DNA from: Ulota crispa
Lineage: Eukaryota > Streptophyta > Bryopsida > Orthotrichales > Orthotrichaceae
Length of the DNA stretch: 64,000 nt
Assembly: GCA_963920765.1 (NCBI GenBank)
Contig: OY987248.1
Location: 14,480,539 to 14,544,538 of the forward strand
Direction: 5' to 3'
Under the pieces are notes generated by a model. The model ran no database searches, had not been told where the DNA came from, and saw only the letters and a list, made by a program, of their open reading frames with translations. The stretch's first letter is position 1; the number at the start of each line of letters is the position of its first letter. Position numbers and translations under genes: made by a program. This document shows, in pieces, positions 57,934-64,000 of the stretch.

Positions 57934-58667
57934 TTAACCCCTAACTCCCTGAGTATCCCCTTGAGGGATAAATGAGATTTTGGGCAAGTACCTATGACTA
58001 AACTACTTTGTGTGATTTTTTGAAACTTTTATGGAAGATGGGGAATTCAAAGATCTGTGTGCACATCTAATTTTTTTTCATTCTGACATTTATTGAAGAA
58101 GTAAAAAATGAAATTCTGAATTTTTTTGGAAATGGGGCAATCTAGGCAGCCCAAAAACTTTTTTAAAATTTACATTTTTTTGAAATAAAAATCTGAAATT
58201 GGTTCTTTGAGTTTACATATACATGGGAAGCTTTGAATCACTTGTTTCTAGTAAATGAAATGAAAGTTATGAGGACTTTTAGTTAACTGGTAGATATAGC
58301 TCCATATCTACCAGTTAACTAAAAGTCCTCATAACTTTCATTTCATTTCCTGGAAACAAGTGATTCAAAGCTTCCCATGTATATGTAAACTCAAAGAACC
58401 AATTTCAGATTTTTATTTCAAAAAAATGTAAATTTTAAAAAAGTTTTTGGGCTGCCCAGATTGCCCCATTTCCAAAAAAATTCAGAATTTCATTTTTTAC
58501 TTCTTCAATAAATGTCAGAATGAAAAAAAATTAGATGTGCACACAGATCTTTGAATTCCCCATCTTCCATAAAAGTTTCAAAAAATCACACAAAGTAGTT
58601 TAGTCATAGGTACCTGCCCAAAATCTCATTTGTCCCCTAAGGGGACACTCAAGGATTTAGGGGTTAA
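57934..58667. mobile_element. 734-bp near-perfect foldback with TTAACCCCTAACTCC ends
   Basis: The arms pair throughout and the centre at 58300 is AGTTAACTGGTAGATAT, a six-base spacer, then its complement. Arm landmarks AAGCTTTGAATCACTTGTTT and AAACAAGTGATTCAAAGCTT are exact complements. There is no ORF of interest. Confidence 0.9.
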
Positions 58668-61066
58668 GGTTTGGTCAACCACTTTTTGATTGATTTAGAC
58701 ACATTATCATTGGTAGCCAAAGTTTGACAATGAATTTGGTTATGGATGAAAGGGGGATGGATGTGGGGAATTTGGAGATGAATGTAATGGGACAAATTCC
58801 ATGAAGATTTGTGGTGGCATCTAGTGTAGGGGTTGGAAAAACTACCTACATGCAAGTTGAAAATACGCAAACATTACAAACCAGCCTTCAATAAGGCCTT
58901 TAAAAATTCAGTTAATTTTGTTCTTGATGTAGGGAACCAAAAAAAAAAATCTTATAAAAAAAATTAGAAACTTGTTTGATTTTTGATTTTTTTTTTGATT
59001 TTTTTAAATTAAAAAAATGACGTTACACCAATGCTGCTACATTAGCCAGCAAAATTTCCAAGGTTAGGGGGGATGGGCCCAAGGTTCCCATGCCTAGGAA
59101 CTCAAGGCCTTATTGAGGGCCCATATTTTTCCTAATGTCATTGGATAAATACAGCCCTAAATGTAAAAGAAAATGGCATTTATAATGATAGACAAAAGTT
59201 TGGGGAACACCAAGTTGGAGTTCTATATGGTTCCTAATGGTAAAAAATGATTTCTATATGGTTCCTGATGGTAAAAAATGAGAAACCTGGTCATATAAGA
59301 ACAAAAAAGAATTCCTAAGCAAGAAATATGGTGGCAAAAGTAACTTGTTGTATGCATGCTCACTTTACCATATACAGACTGAGAGATCTATTATAATTTA
59401 TAACAAAGGAATCCTCAATTGATACCAAATTTATTGTGAAGGTCCAAGCCTCATATTCCATTCCAATGGTACAGATCACAAAGCACATTTAGGTATTTCT
59501 CATCTGTATTGAGTTTAGAACATGAAAACCTCTTGCCCGCCCTCCAAATCAACTACAAACCTTAAAGGGTTAAAGGATGTTGCCTACCAAAATTGTTGGT
59601 TGTATTCATACATGGACCATTTTGAGCCATTTCACACCATGCCCAACCAAGTCGAGAGGCTGTTAGATTGAATAACTGAAATTTGTTGAGAGGCAGAGAA
59701 AGTTTGCTAAAAATAAGCAATAAATGCTGAAATTGAGGACCTCTTGACCATAGTTTGGGTCTCTGTTTTTGCTGAACCCAAACTTCCCTTTGAGAGGCCA
59801 TCATTTTGGATGATAAAGTGTTGCCATGTAGGCAATTTGGTGGATGATGGACTTTGGACTTTGGCCTCTAGTGTGAAGGGTCAAGAGGCTAAATTCTTGG
59901 TTTTTTGCAATTTGATTGGTGGAAATAGTTGACCTCTTGACTTTTGGCCATAGTGTGAAGTGGCCCTAAGTATTTGAAAAAATGGCTTTATGACAAATAC
60001 CAAAAATTCCCCAAAAATCATGGTTGATTGATAATATGTTTGTGTCTTGGCTCAACCCTAAATGCCCAAGGCACCAAAGTTTGGTGTTTTAACTTTGAAA
60101 TTTGATACCATGGGCATTTAGGAGTTAAAATTTACATCTCCAATAGGATTCATGTGCTACTCAAATACCCCATCTGTATACAACACAAGAGAGCATATAC
60201 AATACAACAACATTCTCAAAGGGTAAAGAGACCCTAGTTTAGTTGAGAATCACAAAAGAGGATACAACTATTGTAGGTGGGGAGCAGATTCGGATGGTCA
60301 CTGTCGAATTGATTATTTTTTCAGAAAAAATGAATTTGGCATTAGATTTTATAATTAAATAAGATTAGGCACTTTCAAAGTTATTATTTGGCATTCAATT
60401 AAAAAATTAGTAGAATTAAGCCTTTTTCTAAGCATCTTCCACTTTCTAAAATTAGCCCTTTGTAAGAAATTTGCAGTAGATTGAGCCCTCTTGGAATCAA
60501 CCTTGACTTTCCATTCTTAGTTAAACATAATAACTTTCTTAATATTTGGCAATTCAATTTTTGATTTGTTTGACATTGGACATTTTTGGAGAATAATTTA
60601 TAGAATAATTAGGCAAAATTTTGGAGAATTATTTTATGCCGAATCTGCTACTGACCTAAAGTAAACAGCACCAAAATAGGGATCACTCAAGTTACTACAT
60701 TTACCCTGGATATTAAGAAAAGCTAAGATTCTCCACCCTAGCCCCACATTAACAAATGCGTAATAGACCAAGCCCTCATTAAGGGCTGGGGCTTGATGGC
60801 ATGCCAATGATGCCATTTTGTGGGGCCAAGATGGACAATCTTGGTATTTTAGAAGTAAAGGTTAAAGTAATAATTTATCCCCTATGTTGGAGTTGGTTAG
60901 TTCTGTCCTCCTCCATAGATATAACTAAAATCAAGGTTTTAAGTCCAACTTTGAATCCAAAATTTTCAAATTCAATCTCATGATGGTAAATATCTAAATT
61001 CTTACATTTTCCAAGCAGGTAAAGAAAATGAGATTTTTCAGTTGGCCTCATAAAACTATGTGCCAT
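58668..61066. other. Intergenic with short repeats
   Basis: Apart from the hAT-like element at 59625 there is a 77-bp hairpin near 60052-60128 (CCTAAATGCCCAAGG against the complement of CCATGGGCATTTAGG). No gene is supported. Confidence 0.35.
59625..59968. mobile_element. 344-bp hAT-like relative of 14747 and 47766
   Basis: GAGCCATTTCACACCATGCC faces GGCCATAGTGTGAAGTGGCC. Inside, CTCTAGTGTGAAGGGTCAAG corresponds to the minisatellite unit of the 14747 element, present here once. Confidence 0.65.
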
Positions 61067-61790
61067 TTAACCCCTAAAAGGACCACTTATCCCTATAAGG
61101 GACAAATGGGATTTTGGGCATGTACTTATGGCTGAACTACTTTGTGTAATTTTTTAAGACTTTTATGGAAGATGGGGAATTCAAAGACCTGTGTGGGCAT
61201 CTAATTTTTTCCTCATTCCAACATTTATTGAAGAAGTTAAAAATGAATTTATGAGAATTTTAGTTTGGCGGGCAACCAAAAAAAATTTTTAAAAATTGCT
61301 TTTTTTTAAAATAAAAATTTGAGGTTAGTTCTTTAGACTTACATATATGTGGGAAGCTTTGAATCATTTAATTTGAATTAATGAGATGAAAGCTATGAGA
61401 AGTTTTAGTTTGCTTGTAGGCATAGTTTTGGGATTTTTCACACCTACCCGCAAACTAAAACTTCTTATAACTTTTATCTCATCAATTAGGATTGAATGAT
61501 TTAAAACTTCCCACATACACATAAGTCTAAAGAACTACTTTGAGTTTTTATTTTTATAAAATGCAATTAAAAAAAAATTTGGGCTGCCCATCAAATTAAA
61601 TTTCTCATAAATTCATTTTTAACTTCTTCAATAAATGTTGGAATGAGGAAAAAATTAGATGCCCACACAGGTCTTTGAATTCCCCATCTTCCATAAAAGT
61701 TTCAAAAAATTACACAAAATAATTCAGCCATAAGTACATGCCCAAAATCCCATCTGTCCCCATAGAGACAAGTAGTCCTTTAGGGGTTAA
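61067..61790. mobile_element. 724-bp foldback with TTAACCCCTAAAAGGACC ends
   Basis: TTAACCCCTAAAAGGACCAC is mirrored by AGTCCTTTAGGGGTTAA. Arms pair along their length with some mismatches, centre near 61428 (an ATTTTTCACACC spacer). It is related to 57934: both contain AAAGTTTCAAAAAATCACAC- or TTACAC-type text and CCCATCTTCCATAAAAG. Confidence 0.85.
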
Positions 61791-64000
61791 TCCTAACTTA
61801 GTCCTCATTGAGTAATTATGATTTTTTTACTCAAAAAGGTGCAAAATCCATTAATAACAAAACGCGCCTTTTTGGTGCATTCACGATCTCTATCTCCTTG
61901 CTCTAAAATAGAATTTTGGACATGAAGATGATGTTTTTGAATCTGAGACCAATCAACACAATGAAGTTTTTTGAGCCTAGAATCCACTCCAGTTTGAAAA
62001 TTTGAAAATATTCAAAATTTAAACATTACAATGTAAATTGAGTTTTGGGCATATAACCAAGGGCATTAATTCTTAAATGACAGTTTGACAAGGAAGTTTC
62101 GTATATGTCGCAATATTCCACTCTAGAATATATATCCATGGTGAATTTTTCAATTTCTTTTAACTTGTTTTGTATTTGATGTGAATTTTCTACACTTCTA
62201 CTTTACATTTTTGTAAAATATCAAAGTTTTACAAAAAAAATCTGATTTTTTAACGATAGACTATGTAGGAGATATGCTAATTTGTTTCTAAAAAACAAGA
62301 TAAAAATCTAATTGCAATATGAACCATAAGAATTTTTAAAAATTGGTTTTTGAAAGATTTTGGTTTGACAACATGGTTAACCTCCGTCTTGAAAGGTCAA
62401 ATGTTGCTATACAGTATAGGTAGTGAAAACCTAGAGCCATTTCAACCAAGATTTCAATCCAAATGGCCTCAAAAACTGTTCTCAGTATCCATTTCAAGAA
62501 TTAAGGAAACATGAAAACACTTCGTAAATTTGATAAAACATAAATGGAACGTTGAGGAATTCAAAAAAGATCAGCTTTTTTTTAAGCAATGTTGATCATT
62601 TGAAAAATAGACTTTGTAGTTCTTTTTTCTTGAGTGTTATTTGAGTCAGTTTCAAAGGAATCATGTTCAAAATGATTATATATTAGTATTTAAAGTTGAT
62701 ATTAGACTACTTAATTTAAATCACCTTTTTTGAGGTAATAATCTATAAAGGTTGGTATTGCAACAAGGTTGCAACAATGATTGGTATTCAAGTCTCTACA
62801 ATTTACAATTTTGAGCATGACATCTTGTAGATGTTACCCTTTCCCCTAAAGGGAAAAGCGATGTTTTATTTGGCAACAAAATGACTTTGGGCAACTCATC
62901 ACAACTAGATTTTTCATTATTTTTATTAAATTTTCACAAATGATGTGTTTAAGTAGTAGCTTTAAGGTTTAACAATTTTCATAACTTATGACTTCATGGT
63001 TCAAAAGTTATTGCATGATATGAATTTTTTTTTTACTTGTTGGGTAACTTGGGCAGCTCAAAAAACTGCTTTAAAAATTACATTTAACCCCTAAATGCCA
63101 AAGGGGGTAAGGGTAGAACTTAGATGCATTATAAAATGACACTTTTGTAACTTTGATGACGTTTACTACAAAAGATAAAACAAGAATTGTGATTTTTTGT
63201 AGTTATTCATATGGTCAAACATTCAAAAAATGTTTTGAAGTCTTATTTAATAAATCTAGAAGCATTTGATTTATACACTCATCATAATTACAAATTTTAT
63301 TCATAAAATTTAAAATTTGGTATGATTGGTTAAAACCATAAACTTATTCTAAAGCTAAAAAATGCAATGTTTTTAAAGGAGAGAACATATTTAGTTTTCC
63401 AATATAGTAAATTTTATAACACTATCAAATATTGAAATGTTTGTCTTTAGGAAATTCTTTTTGGTGGTGTTTCACTTGGATTGACAATATTTTAATTGGG
63501 TTGGAAAATATGTTTTCTTTTCTTTTTGAAAATATTTTTGATTTTTTCAAAAATATTATTTTGCATCTTGGTCGGGCAGTCCGCAAATAATGATAGCAAC
63601 CAAAAAATGGCTGATTGAGCACTATCCTTACAAGAATTCTTCCATCATGTACATATATGTATTTTAACTAAATATGTTTGGAATTCAATAAGTGATATAA
63701 ATTGTCTTTTAAGTAAATAAAGTTGTTCAAAGATTTCAGTGGGTTTGGAAAGTATGAAAGGATAAGAGAATAGGTATCTTGAATGAGGTTAAATATTATA
63801 GGAGTATAGGCTAACTTGTCTAATGTGCTCTTCACTTTAGATAAGGTAGAAACATAGAAGGAAAGTTTTTTTAGCATGTATATGTGTAACTGCCAGTGGA
63901 GAAATCCAAGTCTTTAAAGAAGCATAATTCTTGGTGTATCTATCTTTTGGCAATGAAATTTTGAGAGCTTGTTTTTTGTGAGGAGACCTTTCCAAAATGT
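61791..64000. other. AT-rich DNA without a recognisable gene
   Basis: Isolated fragments of the foldback family occur (CCCCTAAAGGGAAAAGC near 62844; TTAACCCCTAAATGCC near 63084, preceded by text like the 52988 arms). Otherwise I see no ORF, array or RNA gene. Confidence 0.35.

Noticed and set aside
1-64000. Telomere-like TTTAGGG words in the CTTTAGGGGTTAA termini
   Set aside because: Each is a single word within a transposon end, never a tandem array, so no interstitial telomere is present.

Overview
The window looks like nuclear DNA of a land plant. The genes have spliceosomal introns with GT/AG borders. Two encoded proteins are of plant type: an apoplastic GH3 beta-glucan glucohydrolase and a SAC1/FRA7-type phosphoinositide phosphatase. 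The AT-rich space between genes is packed with small hAT-, CACTA- and Stowaway-like elements and foldback elements. I cannot name the species. The bacterial-looking alpha/beta hydrolase and the repeat style would fit a seedless plant, but that is a guess. No organelle, bacterial or viral gene set is present.

Four loci are well supported. (1) 5418-5855, plus strand: an intronless gene for a small secreted protein of 145 residues that I do not recognise. (2) 7605-12985, minus strand: a four-exon GH3 glucohydrolase of 634 residues with both catalytic residues. (3) 27261-29249, minus strand: a two-exon Asp-nucleophile alpha/beta hydrolase of 292 residues, preceded by an ATG-free leader holding tandem repeats and a TATA box at about 30.1 kb. 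(4) 37954-45390, minus strand: a 17-exon SAC-domain phosphatase of about 858 residues with the CX5RT catalytic motif. A possible fifth, weak, is a 74-codon basic ORF at 14115. The exons of loci 2 and 3 are visibly GC-rich against their AT-rich introns.

Between the genes I see only repeats, and no transposase or reverse transcriptase reading frame. The main families are: (a) elements ending in TTAACCCCTAAAGGACC, some of which are near-perfect 0.7-kb palindromes (52988, 57934, 61067) while others are ordinary elements of about 0.9 kb; (b) palindromic elements with GGGAATTGATATATGCAC ends (3187, 16814, 48120, 51635); (c) Stowaway-like elements of about 300 bp with AGGTAGGAGCACCCATA ends and TA target duplications (11228, 32617, 46358); (d) CACTA MITEs with 3-bp target duplications (25886, 56186); (e) a hAT-like family with TAGGGCGGCTTCACAC ends, one copy of which carries an 11-unit, 30-bp minisatellite (14747-15606); (f) short elements with GTTATTTGTTAATTTGGG-like ends, several of them in introns. 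Insertions within insertions are common and give relative ages.

The genes do not form a pathway. The most unusual points are the same interspersed repeat lying at the 5' end of introns in two unrelated genes, a shared sequence upstream of both exon 1 and exon 2 of the GH3 gene, the strand-specific lack of ATG over more than 900 nt upstream of the hydrolase, and an insertion whose empty site is preserved in an inverted sister copy.
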